Positions 31,338 through 40,346 of a stretch of DNA of 48,073 nucleotides are shown here, in pieces. The stretch covers positions 1 through 48,073 of the forward strand of contig JAGHSA010000016.1 in the NCBI GenBank assembly GCA_018066125.1, read 5' to 3'. Position numbers and translations under genes: made by a program. Source of the stretch: Candidatus Cryptobacteroides onthequi (GTDB lineage Bacteria > Bacteroidota > Bacteroidia > Bacteroidales > UBA932). Numbering within the stretch: position 1 is the stretch's first letter; every line of letters begins with the position of its first letter. The notes under the pieces were generated by a model. That model was not told the origin of the DNA and did not search any database. It was given only the letters and a program-made list of their open reading frames with translations.

Positions 31338-32774
31338 TTATTTCTTGAGGGTTCTTGCAGGCATCCATTCGGTGTAGATAGGCTTGCCCTTGCCACCGAA
31401 GCATTCGCATGGGCGCACTGCAAAGCGGGTCTCGAAGTTGAGCGGAAGCTCGGTCTCGGCAAATACGCAGATGACCTCTCCGCTGTCGTGTTTCTCTCCG
31501 AGGAAGCATTTTGGTGAATACACGCGTTTGGTCACGTCAGACTTGATGACATCGACGTAGCGGGCCTCCACCTGGACCTCATAGTCGAATGCACGCACTC
31601 CGTGGGTGCTCTTGAGTACGGATGGGAAGTGGACGGTGAGCTGCATGTGCTCGTCTCCCTGGCGGTCCTTGCCCATGGCGCGGGTCACGACTGCCTTGTC
31701 GAGAGGGTTGAACTGAGGGATCTGGGCGGTCTTGGCTCTCTCCTCGAATGACATAGGGGTGCCGCTGACTCCGAGAGGGATGATCCAGCTCTCGCGGAGA
31801 GGCTCGTCATAGACGAATTCCCTCTTCTCGATGGCTATGCAGTCGTCATAGACTGACATGAGCATGCCCTGGCGTCCGTCGCCAGTACCCATTTCAGGCA
31901 TCTCTGACTTCTCCTGAGGACCGCCGTCGACTTTCTGGTTCTCACGCGCACCGATAGGATACTGGTAGCGCAGTGAGGATGTGCCTATGCTGGTGAATGT
32001 ACCCTGCCAGAGGTCTCTCTCGTCGGTGAGAGGACAGTGCGAATGGCCGGAGAATGCCACTGCGTTTGGATAGTGGCTGAGGATATCGGTCACTGTGCCG
32101 TTGTCCTGACCCCATGCCCACGGGCCGTTGCAGGTGTTTTTCGGATGCGGATGCTGGTAGTAGAAGAAAGGCTTCTCTCCGGCGAGCTTGCCGTGGTGCT
32201 TTCCCATGAATTCGGCGAGGCCGTCGATGCTGCCTCCGTCGCACCAGTGTGCGCCGATGAAGTGGTATCCCTTCACGGTCTTGAATGTGATGGGCTCGAA
32301 TTCCTCCTTGAAGCAGCGTTTCCATGTCGCCTCCCTGTGCTCTGAAATGTGCTGCACAGAGTACTGGGCCTTGTCTTCGAATGAGTCGCGTATGCTGGAC
32401 CAGTTGTTGACGTCATGGTTGCCGTAGATGAAGAGCTTCTCTACATGCTCGCCGTCAGGACGCTTGTCACCCGGGAATACCGAGTACCAGGTATCGGCGA
32501 AGAGCTGGAGCTCCGGCTCGAGTCCGCGGTCGGCGATGTCGCCCGCCACCAGGACGCCGTCCACCTTGCGGTCGCGGAAATACTCGAGAGTATGGCGGAA
32601 TGTGTCGGCCGTGTCGGCATCTCTCACGTCGAAATGCACGTCACTGACGATGCCTATGCGGATGTTCGGCTCACCCTTGGCCTTTATGACCTTGGCGAAT
32701 GACGGATAGTCTTTGAATATGGCTGCGCCTGCGGTGAGGATCGCTGAATTGCGGAGGAAATCTCTTCTGTTCAT
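31338..32774 (-). CDS. Calcineurin-like metallophosphoesterase, exported, Tat-like leader
   Basis: 478 residues. The leader MNRRDFLRNSAILTAGAAIF has the RRDFLR motif of twin-arginine export. All metallophosphoesterase blocks are present in order: GIVSDVHFD (D45, H47), LVAGDIADRG (G78-D79), YGNHDVNNW (N119, H120, D121), YYQHPHPKN, and FSGHSHCPL. So a bimetal phospho-mono- or diesterase is expected in the periplasm. A C-terminal beta-rich domain (about 330-478) is extra. First gene of the minus-strand unit phosphoesterase-sulfatase-serine hydrolase-M3 peptidase-PatB, which suggests scavenging of phosphate- or sulfate-substituted extracellular material, though that is inference. It is divergent from the GH78 gene across 118 bp. 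Confidence 0.9.
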   Translation of the reverse strand: MNRRDFLRNSAILTAGAAIFKDYPSFAKVIKAKGEPNIRIGIVSDVHFDVRDADTADTFRHTLEYFRDRKVDGVLVAGDIADRGLEPELQLFADTWYSVFPGDKRPDGEHVEKLFIYGNHDVNNWSSIRDSFEDKAQYSVQHISEHREATWKRCFKEEFEPITFKTVKGYHFIGAHWCDGGSIDGLAEFMGKHHGKLAGEKPFFYYQHPHPKNTCNGPWAWGQDNGTVTDILSHYPNAVAFSGHSHCPLTDERDLWQGTFTSIGTSSLRYQYPIGARENQKVDGGPQEKSEMPEMGTGDGRQGMLMSVYDDCIAIEKREFVYDEPLRESWIIPLGVSGTPMSFEERAKTAQIPQFNPLDKAVVTRAMGKDRQGDEHMQLTVHFPSVLKSTHGVRAFDYEVQVEARYVDVIKSDVTKRVYSPKCFLGEKHDSGEVICVFAETELPLNFETRFAVRPCECFGGKGKPIYTEWMPARTLKK

Positions 32775-32820
32775 ATGTGGTCATTTGTATTTATCCTTAA
32801 AAATACGACATATCCTCTGT

Positions 32821-32851
32821 TTTGCCAAATAATATAAAAAGTATAAATTTG
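32821..32851 (+). promoter_or_regulatory. Bacteroidota promoter (TTTG, 19 bp, TAAATTTG) of the GH78 gene
   Basis: TTTG at 32821-32824 and TAAATTTG at 32844-32851 have the canonical 19-base spacing, 41 bases before the ATG at 32893. For the divergent phosphoesterase operon only an imperfect box (TATTATTTG, one extra base) is visible in the same region. Confidence 0.75.
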
Positions 32852-32892
32852 TGTAGTCTGCCACATCATCATCGCACACTAACTTTTATCAA

Positions 32893-35487
32893 ATGATACG
32901 CAACACTATTAAAGCAATCGCACTTGCCGTGGTCATGACCATGACAGCAGGCTGCGCTTCCAACCCCGCAACCAAGGGAGGAGTGCGCGCCGAGACACTT
33001 GACGACTCCGCATGGGGCAGCTCCATGTGGATTTCCGCCGCTGACGCCCCAGTCATCACAGGCCCGATATCGGACGATAACTGCCGCGCTGCAGACGGCT
33101 CCAGCTGGTTTGTATCGACTCTCAGGAACGACGCTAAGGTCGTCTCCGCAAAATGGATGACAGCCGGACTCGGAGTCTATCAGCTCTATGTCAACGGCGC
33201 AGCCATCGGAGAGGAGATCCTCAAGCCTGGTTTCACCCATTATGAGAAGACCAAGAGGTCTTTCACCTATGACATCACCGATGTATTCTGCACAAAGGCA
33301 GGTGCCGAGAACGTTCTCTCAGCCCAGGTGACTCCAGGATGGTGGGGAGACAAGATCATCACTCCGAACAGGCACGAGGGAATGATAGGAAAGAAGTGCG
33401 CGTTCCGCGGCGTGCTGGAGCTCACTTTCGCTGACGGCAGCAAGAAGCTCTACGGCACTGACCTTGAGAACTGGAAGGCAGGCATCGCAGGTCCTGTGAA
33501 GCATGCCGCCATCTTCGACGGAGAGGAGTACGACGCACGCGAGCTTCCGGGCTATGCTGTCGCTGAAAAGCTCGGCAAGCCTGAGCAGAATACCGAATTC
33601 ACCGGCGAGATCCTCCCTTCTGCAGGTGCTGAGATCTACCTCCGCGAGGATATCGCTCTCTCCCCTGCCAAGGCCTACATCTGGTCAAAGGTCGAGGGTG
33701 CATGCGATGACGCATTCGGAAAGGTGGTGATCGACAAGGAGTTCGCAGCAGGCGAGGTCATCACGGTGAAGCCTGGCGAGACCCTCGTGGTGGATTTCGG
33801 CCAGAACTGCGCCGGCGTGCCTGCATTCGAGTTCAAGGCAAAGGAGGGAACCACCCTCACCTGCCTCCCTTCAGAGCTCCTCAATGACGGCAACGGTTCC
33901 AAGGAGCGCGGAATGGATGGCCCGGAGGGCAGCTGCCACCGCACCAACCTCCGCATCCCTGACAAAGGCATGATCCTCAAATATACATTTGCAGCGTCAA
34001 AGGACTTTGTGGCATACCACCCTGAGTGCACATTCTTCGGATACCGTCTCGTATCGATCACTGCAGACGACGAGGTCAGCATCAAGAGCATCAAGACTCT
34101 TCCTGTCACATCCATAGCCAAGAACCTCGAGACCGGTTTCATGACCACAGGCGAGGAGAATGTCAACAAGCTCATCTCCAACATCATCTGGGGACAGCGT
34201 TCAAACTACCTTTCTGTCACCACAGACTGTCCTCAGCGCAACGAGCGCCTCGGATGGACCGCCGACACCCAGGTATTCACAGAGACCGGAACCTTCTTCG
34301 CAAATACAGACAGCTTCTTCCACAAGTGGATGCGCGACATGCGCGACACCCAGTCAGAGCTCGGAGGATATCCGGGAGTGGCTCCTCAGGCACAGTATGG
34401 TGCAGAGCCTACTTCAATGATGCGCGTCGGCTGGGCAGATGCAGGTGTCATCGTGCCTTGGACAGTATGGAAGCAGTTCGGCGACACCGGCATCATCGAT
34501 GAGTGCTGGGAGTCCATGGAGAAGTACATGAGCCACGTCGACGAGACAAAGTACGACCACCATGCACTTGCTGCAGAGAACGGCGACTACCAGTGGGCCG
34601 ACTGGCTCAGCTACGAGCCGCTCGAGAGCTGCGGAGGCGGCATCTATGCAGATAACACCAAGGGCAAGCGCACCAAGCACCCTGAGACCTATGTTTACTG
34701 GAACTACCTCTGCGCTTCATACTGGGCTATCGACGCAGCGATGATGCGCGACATGGCAGCCGCAGCAGGCAAGGACGCCAAGAAATATGAGGACATGACC
34801 GCACGTGCAAAGGCGTACATCAAGGATACCTTCCTCAAGGCCGACGGCACATTCAAGCTCGACATCCTCAACACCATGCAGACCCCTGCCCTCTTCGCGC
34901 TCAAGAACGGTCTGGTGGAAGGCGCCGCAAAGGACGCGATGATCGCACGCCTGCGCGAAAACTTCAAGGAGCATGACAACTGCCTCCAGACAGGATTCCT
35001 CGGAACATCCATCCTCATGGGTACTCTTACCGACAACGGCATGTCCGATATCGCATACGAGCTTCTCTTCCAGCACAAGAACCCTAGCTGGCTCTACTCA
35101 GTGGACAACGGTGCCACCACCATCTGGGAGCGCTGGAACAGCTACATGCTCGACAAGGGCATGGGTCCTAAGGGCATGAACAGCTTCAACCACTATGCAT
35201 ACGGCTGCGTGGGCGAGTGGCTCTGGGAGACAGCTGCAGGTATCGCTGCAGACCCTGCACAGCCTGGCTTCAAGCACATCATCATGAGCCCTGTACCGGA
35301 CAAGAGACTCGGATCGATGACAGCAGAGTACAATTCTGCTGCAGGTACCATCAAGAGTGCCTGGAAGTATGACGGCGACAGTCTCATCTGGAACTTCACC
35401 ATCCCTGAGGGTGCTACCGCTACAGTCACCTTCCCTGGCCGAGAGCCTAAGGAGTACACTGCGGGCAGTTACTCACTCAAGAACTAA
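32893..35487 (+). CDS. GH78 family alpha-L-rhamnosidase, lipoprotein
   Basis: 864 residues. The N-terminus MIRNTIKAIALAVVMTMTAGC is a lipoprotein signal (Cys21). Residues about 65-240 form the rhamnosidase N-terminal beta domain (LGVYQLYVNGAAIGEEILKP; TYDITDVF), then the concanavalin-like domain (VVDFGQNCAGVPAFEFKAKE), then the alpha/alpha-barrel with VTTDCPQRNERLGWTADTQ. There D445, E451 (likely general acid) and D458 align with the family's catalytic loop. The usual QRDER or QRER is QRNER here. WADWLSYEP and the final NSFNHYAYGCVGEWLW block are also typical. It releases terminal L-rhamnose from pectic side chains, glycosides or ulvan-type oligomers. Single gene with its own promoter; a shared terminator separates it from the convergent GH2 gene. 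Confidence 0.92.
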   Translation: MIRNTIKAIALAVVMTMTAGCASNPATKGGVRAETLDDSAWGSSMWISAADAPVITGPISDDNCRAADGSSWFVSTLRNDAKVVSAKWMTAGLGVYQLYVNGAAIGEEILKPGFTHYEKTKRSFTYDITDVFCTKAGAENVLSAQVTPGWWGDKIITPNRHEGMIGKKCAFRGVLELTFADGSKKLYGTDLENWKAGIAGPVKHAAIFDGEEYDARELPGYAVAEKLGKPEQNTEFTGEILPSAGAEIYLREDIALSPAKAYIWSKVEGACDDAFGKVVIDKEFAAGEVITVKPGETLVVDFGQNCAGVPAFEFKAKEGTTLTCLPSELLNDGNGSKERGMDGPEGSCHRTNLRIPDKGMILKYTFAASKDFVAYHPECTFFGYRLVSITADDEVSIKSIKTLPVTSIAKNLETGFMTTGEENVNKLISNIIWGQRSNYLSVTTDCPQRNERLGWTADTQVFTETGTFFANTDSFFHKWMRDMRDTQSELGGYPGVAPQAQYGAEPTSMMRVGWADAGVIVPWTVWKQFGDTGIIDECWESMEKYMSHVDETKYDHHALAAENGDYQWADWLSYEPLESCGGGIYADNTKGKRTKHPETYVYWNYLCASYWAIDAAMMRDMAAAAGKDAKKYEDMTARAKAYIKDTFLKADGTFKLDILNTMQTPALFALKNGLVEGAAKDAMIARLRENFKEHDNCLQTGFLGTSILMGTLTDNGMSDIAYELLFQHKNPSWLYSVDNGATTIWERWNSYMLDKGMGPKGMNSFNHYAYGCVGEWLWETAAGIAADPAQPGFKHIIMSPVPDKRLGSMTAEYNSAAGTIKSAWKYDGDSLIWNFTIPEGATATVTFPGREPKEYTAGSYSLKN

Positions 35488-35510
35488 GGACATCAGCCAC
35501 AGAGGCTGAG

Positions 35511-35550
35511 AAAAAGGCGGCGCCGGAATGTTTCCGACGCCGCTTTCTTT
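35511..35550. terminator. Bidirectional hairpin terminator between GH78 and GH2 genes
   Basis: GCGGCGCCGGAA (35517-35528) pairs with TTCCGACGCCGC (35532-35543, one mismatch); an A-run precedes and a T-rich run follows, so it can serve both convergent genes. Confidence 0.8.
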
Positions 35551-35565
35551 GTAAGGAAGATGTCG

Positions 35566-38500
35566 CTATCTGAGGTTGAATCCTTCGATAGCGATCTCAG
35601 GCTTATCGCCGTGGGCATCCTCTTTCTTGAATGTGATGCCTACAGTCTTTGACTCGCCAGGCATGAGAGAGAAGAAATTGTCCCCGTAGAAGGCAGGCAC
35701 GATGGATTCTCCGCTCTTCTGTGCGCGGGCGTGGAGCCTGATCATGAGTGCCGGGGTCTCGGTATTGTTGGCGAGGATCACCTCGCAGCGGTATCCGGTC
35801 TCTGTCTCGGTCATGGACTTTTTCACGTCAAGACCGACCTGAGGCAGGCTGAGGAGCTGACGGTAGCATCCGCCATCCTCCTTGTCTTCCCAGTAGAAGT
35901 TGTCTGCGACTGTCCTGCCGTCCTGATCGAGCCTGAGCTTGATGAAATAGGTGTCGGTGAGGGCGATGTCGCCCAGAGGCGGCTGGCACACCGAGATGGT
36001 GGTATCCTCCCTGGCATCGAGAGCGGCAGATGTTTCCCAGAGGACCTTGCCGTCATAGCTGAGCACGGACGCATGGGCGGTGAGGCCGTTGAGATCGCCT
36101 GCGTTGTTGTTGACCACCTCCACAGCGGATGTGAGAGGGTTCCACTGGATGCGTATAGGGGCCGAGCCCTTCTTGATGCCGAAGTAGGCAGCCGTAGGCT
36201 CGAAATAGTAGTCGTAGCTCTGCCATACCATTGAAGGCCAGCATGAATGGCTCATCCAGATGAGGAGGCCCTTGCGCTGCCAGCTGCGGGACTCGTACAT
36301 GGCGCGGTAGCCGTTGTAGTTGATCCACTGCGCCCACGATGTGAACTGGCGGAGATCCTGCGGCTCTCCGAATGCGGTGGCGATCATCCCGTTGAAGGTC
36401 GCGCAGCTCTGCGCATTCTCCATGGTATAGTCGTGCACACCCCAGACGCTCGTCTGAGGCCAGTGGTTCTCAGGCCTGAGCATGCGGGTGAGGCTTTCGT
36501 AGGTCATGACATTAGGCATGCCTCTCTCGGAGTGGAGACGGTCGCGTCCTCTGGTGGCCGCAAAGTACTCCGCAACAGGGAGGGCGCGGTACGGACCGTT
36601 GCCGCTGACACAGCCTTCGGCAGAATGAGGGATGTACTGCATGCCCGGGTGGAGTCGAGCCACGAGGGCCTCGAGTCCGTCGTTGAGCTCCTGAGGAGGG
36701 TATCCTTCGTTGCGGCCGACATATATGGCAAGGGATGGGTGGTTGCGAATCTTGCGGACATAGTCCTCGGCGTTCTTCATGAACATGGAGTTGCAGTCCG
36801 GATCCGGGCCGTCCCAAGGGTTCGCGAGCCAGAAATCCTGCCATACCATGATGCCGTGGCGGTCGCACGCCTCGTAGAACTCCTCATCTCCGGTCTGGCC
36901 GACCCAGTCCCTGATCATGGTGTAGTTCATATCGGCATGGTAGGCCACAGCGATGTCGTATTCGCGTCCGCGGTAATTGAGGTTGATCTCAGGATAGCCC
37001 CAGTTGCCACCGTTGCAGATGAGGCGACGGCCGTTGACATAGAGGTCGAGAGCCTCGCCGTCCGGCTTGTAGCTCATCTCCCTGACGCCGGACTTCTGGG
37101 TCTTGGTGTCGGAGACGCGCCCGTCCACCATCGCCACGGCACGCACATCGTAGAGAGGATGCTCGCCGTAGCCGTTAGGCCACCATATCTGAGGGCTGTC
37201 GAGGCGTGTCACAGGCAGGGCGATATCCACTGTCGCACCGGCTTCCACCACTGCGGTGGCGCTGATCGGAAGCTCGCCGTAAGTCATCTTCACATCGACA
37301 GTGCGGGTCTGGCCGCCGTGGTTGGTGAGGGTCACCACAGGACTGAGGTCGGCATAGTTCATGGCAGGGAGCGGGAGGTCGGTATCCACAAACACGTCGT
37401 CGATGGATACGCCGCCGTCATGGCATGATAGGAACACGTCGTTCCAGATGCCTATGTTGCGTCCGCGCACCGTAGGGATCCAGTCCCAGCCGATGGCACA
37501 GTGCATGGTAGGGTTGTCGGCACCGAGTATGCCTCCGTTGATATCGGCGGAGATGCGGTCCTGCTCCTTGATGATGCCCGGGTTGTCGTTGCGGTATATC
37601 TTTACGGCCAGTGCGTTGGCGCCCGGTCTGACAAGGCTGGTGACATCGAAGCGGCCGCGGATGAAGGCGCCGTCGATGTGTCCCGCGAGGACGGAGTTGA
37701 AGTAGATGTCCGCCTTCCAGTTGATACCGTCAAAGTTGAGTACGACCTCCTTGCCGAGGAACTGCTCAGGCATCACGAATTCGTCTCTGTACCAGAAATC
37801 CGACATGAAGAAGGACTCTGATATCTGGAGCTGGTCGTCGTCATAGCGTATGTCGGGAATGGCTCCGGCATTGTAGTATGATGAGGCGACAGTGGCAGGT
37901 ACCGTGGCGGTGAGCCATGAGGATGCGTCGTAGCCTGTCTGGGAGATCTGCGCTCCGTCTCCCTCGACCAGGGATGCTCTCTGAAGACTCCATGCGCCTC
38001 CGCTGAGATACATCCTGTTGCCTTCTGCCTCAGGTTGTGCCTTAGGCTGAGGCTTTTCTCCACCCTTGCCCCAGACCTCCATCTCCGAAAGGACTATGCG
38101 GGAGTCGGAGCTGAGCCCGGAAAGACGTACATATCTGCCGGCGGCGTTGACCTTCAGTTCTTCTGCTGCAGGGCCTCCGGACGGGAGTTCCGCAATCTTG
38201 CGCCAAGTCCGGGCGTCGTCTGAGACCTCGAGCACGCCGCTCTTCGGCCTGCTGATCCAGTTCAGGACCACCTTGTCGAACTTCGCGTCCGCTCCGAGGT
38301 CCACGTAGATCCACTCGTCGCTGCAGCCTTCGCTCATCCATGCGCTGTGGAAGTCGTACTGGGTCAGAGGAGACACTTCCCTGCCCTGGGAAAGGAGATT
38401 CATCTCCTTGAATGACCAAGTGGTTGCTGCCGGGACATTGAGGCGCACGCGTATGCCCGCCACAGGTCCGTCCACGTTCAGACCTGTCCTGACCGTGAAA

Positions 38501-39201
38501 TCGCGGGTCTTCATCATGCTCTCGAGTCTGGTGATGTCCTCCTTGGTGACGCCGGTCGCGCCGAGGCCTTCTGCCACGGAGACATCCTGCGAGCCGGCCT
38601 GGGCCATCATCTTCTTCGCCTTGAGGACATTGTCAGGGAGTCGGTCAAGACGTGCCTTGCCCGGGAGTCCCGGACCGCTGACCGAGCCGGCCGGTGTCCA
38701 GTTCTCGCCATCGGATGTCACCTCGAATGCGAACTCGTAGCCCTGAGGAAGGGTCGGTTCGGTGCCGAGGAAGCCTTCGAGGGAGATCTCGTCAAACTCT
38801 ATGCTGGAATTGTGGAGAAGCACCTCCAGATATGCGTCTGAGGCCGCCTTGACGGTGACGACGGTCATGTTGTCGTCAAAGAGTCTCTCCCTTTCCTTGC
38901 GGATGACCGGACCGTCCTGGGTGGTCACGCTCATCCATGCGGGCTCGGAGGCCTCTGTGATACCGTCTGCAGCAAGCTGTGCGGTGAGATTGTAGTCGTA
39001 GCTGGAGGATGCCCATGCACGTCTGAGCGACGCGAGGTTGCGGTAGGTGCCGGCTCCCGATACCATTGCGGGGCCGGTGTATTCATCCGGGGAACCCGGA
39101 TATACACCTATGCCTCTGGTGAGAGCGGAAGGGGTTTCACTGGTGCATGAGAATGCGATGAGGGCGGAAGCCAGAATGGCGGCAGGCGCGGTTCTTTTCA
39201 T
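35566..39201 (-). CDS. Large GH2 family glycosidase lipoprotein with discoidin-like domains
   Basis: 1211 residues from the ATG at 39201; the promoter box at 39231-39238 rules out the longer frame. MKRTAPAAILASALIAFSC is a lipoprotein signal (Cys19). Two F5/8 type C (discoidin)-like parts follow: one at about 70-185 (ASSSYDYNLTAQLAADGI), interrupted by a helical insert, and one at about 285-385 (YVDLGADAKFDKVVLNW). Then come the GH2 sugar-binding domain (about 420-600), an Ig-like domain, and the TIM barrel with YVGRNEGYPP (acid/base E832) and LHSERGMPNV (nucleophile E892). Overall layout resembles exo-beta-D-glucosaminidase/beta-mannosidase-like GH2 enzymes more than LacZ. Linkage specificity is not certain. 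Likely displayed on the envelope. Single gene, divergent from the Asp-box lipoprotein gene. Confidence 0.88.
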   Translation of the reverse strand: MKRTAPAAILASALIAFSCTSETPSALTRGIGVYPGSPDEYTGPAMVSGAGTYRNLASLRRAWASSSYDYNLTAQLAADGITEASEPAWMSVTTQDGPVIRKERERLFDDNMTVVTVKAASDAYLEVLLHNSSIEFDEISLEGFLGTEPTLPQGYEFAFEVTSDGENWTPAGSVSGPGLPGKARLDRLPDNVLKAKKMMAQAGSQDVSVAEGLGATGVTKEDITRLESMMKTRDFTVRTGLNVDGPVAGIRVRLNVPAATTWSFKEMNLLSQGREVSPLTQYDFHSAWMSEGCSDEWIYVDLGADAKFDKVVLNWISRPKSGVLEVSDDARTWRKIAELPSGGPAAEELKVNAAGRYVRLSGLSSDSRIVLSEMEVWGKGGEKPQPKAQPEAEGNRMYLSGGAWSLQRASLVEGDGAQISQTGYDASSWLTATVPATVASSYYNAGAIPDIRYDDDQLQISESFFMSDFWYRDEFVMPEQFLGKEVVLNFDGINWKADIYFNSVLAGHIDGAFIRGRFDVTSLVRPGANALAVKIYRNDNPGIIKEQDRISADINGGILGADNPTMHCAIGWDWIPTVRGRNIGIWNDVFLSCHDGGVSIDDVFVDTDLPLPAMNYADLSPVVTLTNHGGQTRTVDVKMTYGELPISATAVVEAGATVDIALPVTRLDSPQIWWPNGYGEHPLYDVRAVAMVDGRVSDTKTQKSGVREMSYKPDGEALDLYVNGRRLICNGGNWGYPEINLNYRGREYDIAVAYHADMNYTMIRDWVGQTGDEEFYEACDRHGIMVWQDFWLANPWDGPDPDCNSMFMKNAEDYVRKIRNHPSLAIYVGRNEGYPPQELNDGLEALVARLHPGMQYIPHSAEGCVSGNGPYRALPVAEYFAATRGRDRLHSERGMPNVMTYESLTRMLRPENHWPQTSVWGVHDYTMENAQSCATFNGMIATAFGEPQDLRQFTSWAQWINYNGYRAMYESRSWQRKGLLIWMSHSCWPSMVWQSYDYYFEPTAAYFGIKKGSAPIRIQWNPLTSAVEVVNNNAGDLNGLTAHASVLSYDGKVLWETSAALDAREDTTISVCQPPLGDIALTDTYFIKLRLDQDGRTVADNFYWEDKEDGGCYRQLLSLPQVGLDVKKSMTETETGYRCEVILANNTETPALMIRLHARAQKSGESIVPAFYGDNFFSLMPGESKTVGITFKKEDAHGDKPEIAIEGFNLR

Positions 39202-39230
39202 ATCTTGGGTATGTGTAATATCGTAAACTA

Positions 39231-39251
39231 CAAATATAATCCTTATATTTG
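39231..39251. promoter_or_regulatory. Two back-to-back -7 boxes in one perfect palindrome
   Basis: CAAATATAA, three bases (TCC), then TTATATTTG: nine-base arms that are exact complements. Each arm contains TATATTTG, reading out to the left for the GH2 gene (ATG 39201) and to the right for the Asp-box gene (ATG 39271). Both divergent genes would start transcription about 20-30 bases before their ATG, and polymerase could hold only one side at a time. Confidence 0.7.
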
Positions 39252-39270
39252 TCAATACACGCGACCATTT

Positions 39271-40332
39271 ATGAAAAGAATCATCTATCTCGGCATTGCA
39301 CTCTGCCTGGCGGCATGCAATCCATCGGCTCAGAACCAGAAGACCGCAGAAAACGAAGCAGGCGCAGATGTCATCAGCGTCAGCACCACACGCATCTGGG
39401 AAGAAGGATACTCAGCGTTCCCTTCCATCGTAAGCTGGAGAGGCAGGTTCTATGTATCATTCCGTGAGGGATACAGCCATATTTTCAACAAGGAAGGCAT
39501 AGCGGACGGAAAGGCCCGCATCATCTGCTCTGAAGACGGAAAGAACTGGCAGCCTGTGGCACTGTTGACCAAGGAGGGGTATGATCTCCGCGACCCGAAG
39601 CTCTCCGTCACACCTGACGACAGGCTCATGGTCACCATGGGAGGGTCTCTCTATGTGGACAAGGAGCTGCTGGGACAGTATCCGCAGGTATCGTTCAGCG
39701 AGGACGGCAAGACTTTCTCGGAGCCGCAGCAGGCCTATGTGGCCGGGGACAGGGACGACACCCGCGAATGGATATGGAGGGTCACCTGGCATGAGGGCAT
39801 CGGCTATGCCGTCACCTACGGCAACCACTTCGCCCTCCTCAAGACCACAGACGGCATCAATTTCGATATAGTCAGGGAGTTCTCTGAGATAGACGATTTC
39901 CCGAACGAGGCTACCGTACGCTTCTCTCCGGAGGGAAAGATGTACATCCTGATACGCCGCGACGGAAAGGACAACACCGCATACTGGGGATCCAGCGACA
40001 GCCCATACACCGACTGGGAGTTCAAGAAGCTGCCCATGCACGTGGGCGGACCTGAAGTGATGCTCCTCGACAACGGCAAGGTCATCATCGGCGGCAGATG
40101 CCACTTCCCGGGCATGGCCAAGACCATGATATGGAAGGGCAAGACCGACGGAAGCTTCAACCCGTATCTCATACTCCCTTCCGGATGGGACAACAGCTAT
40201 CCCGGATTCCTCCGTGTGGGAGACGAGCTCTGGACCGTCTACTACTCGAGCCATGAGCTCAAGCGTGCCGATGACGGATACTCAAGAGCCGGCATCTATC
40301 TTGCAAAGATGCCTATGTCAATGTTTGAATAA
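39271..40332 (+). CDS. Sialidase-fold (Asp-box propeller) lipoprotein
   Basis: 353 residues from ATG 39271. MKRIIYLGIALCLAAC is a lipoprotein signal (Cys16). Asp-box repeats S-x-D-x-G-x-x-(W/F) are visible in ICSEDGKNWQPV, VSFSEDGKTFSEP and KTTDGINFDIV, indicating a six-bladed sialidase-like propeller. The sialidase FRIP arginine motif is not evident; the corresponding early strand reads FYVSFREGYSH. So this may be a different hydrolase or a binding protein of the same fold. The conserved HVGGPEVMLLDNGKVIIGGR and SYPGFLRVGDELWTVYYSSH in the last third suggest an active-site face. It is followed after 14 bp by deoD, an unexpected partner. Confidence 0.7.
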   Translation: MKRIIYLGIALCLAACNPSAQNQKTAENEAGADVISVSTTRIWEEGYSAFPSIVSWRGRFYVSFREGYSHIFNKEGIADGKARIICSEDGKNWQPVALLTKEGYDLRDPKLSVTPDDRLMVTMGGSLYVDKELLGQYPQVSFSEDGKTFSEPQQAYVAGDRDDTREWIWRVTWHEGIGYAVTYGNHFALLKTTDGINFDIVREFSEIDDFPNEATVRFSPEGKMYILIRRDGKDNTAYWGSSDSPYTDWEFKKLPMHVGGPEVMLLDNGKVIIGGRCHFPGMAKTMIWKGKTDGSFNPYLILPSGWDNSYPGFLRVGDELWTVYYSSHELKRADDGYSRAGIYLAKMPMSMFE

Positions 40333-40346
40333 AATACAGATAAGAT

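Noticed and set aside
39271..40332. Confident call as an exo-alpha-sialidase (GH33)
   Set aside because: Asp boxes are present, but the FRIP arginine motif and the other catalytic residues could not be identified.
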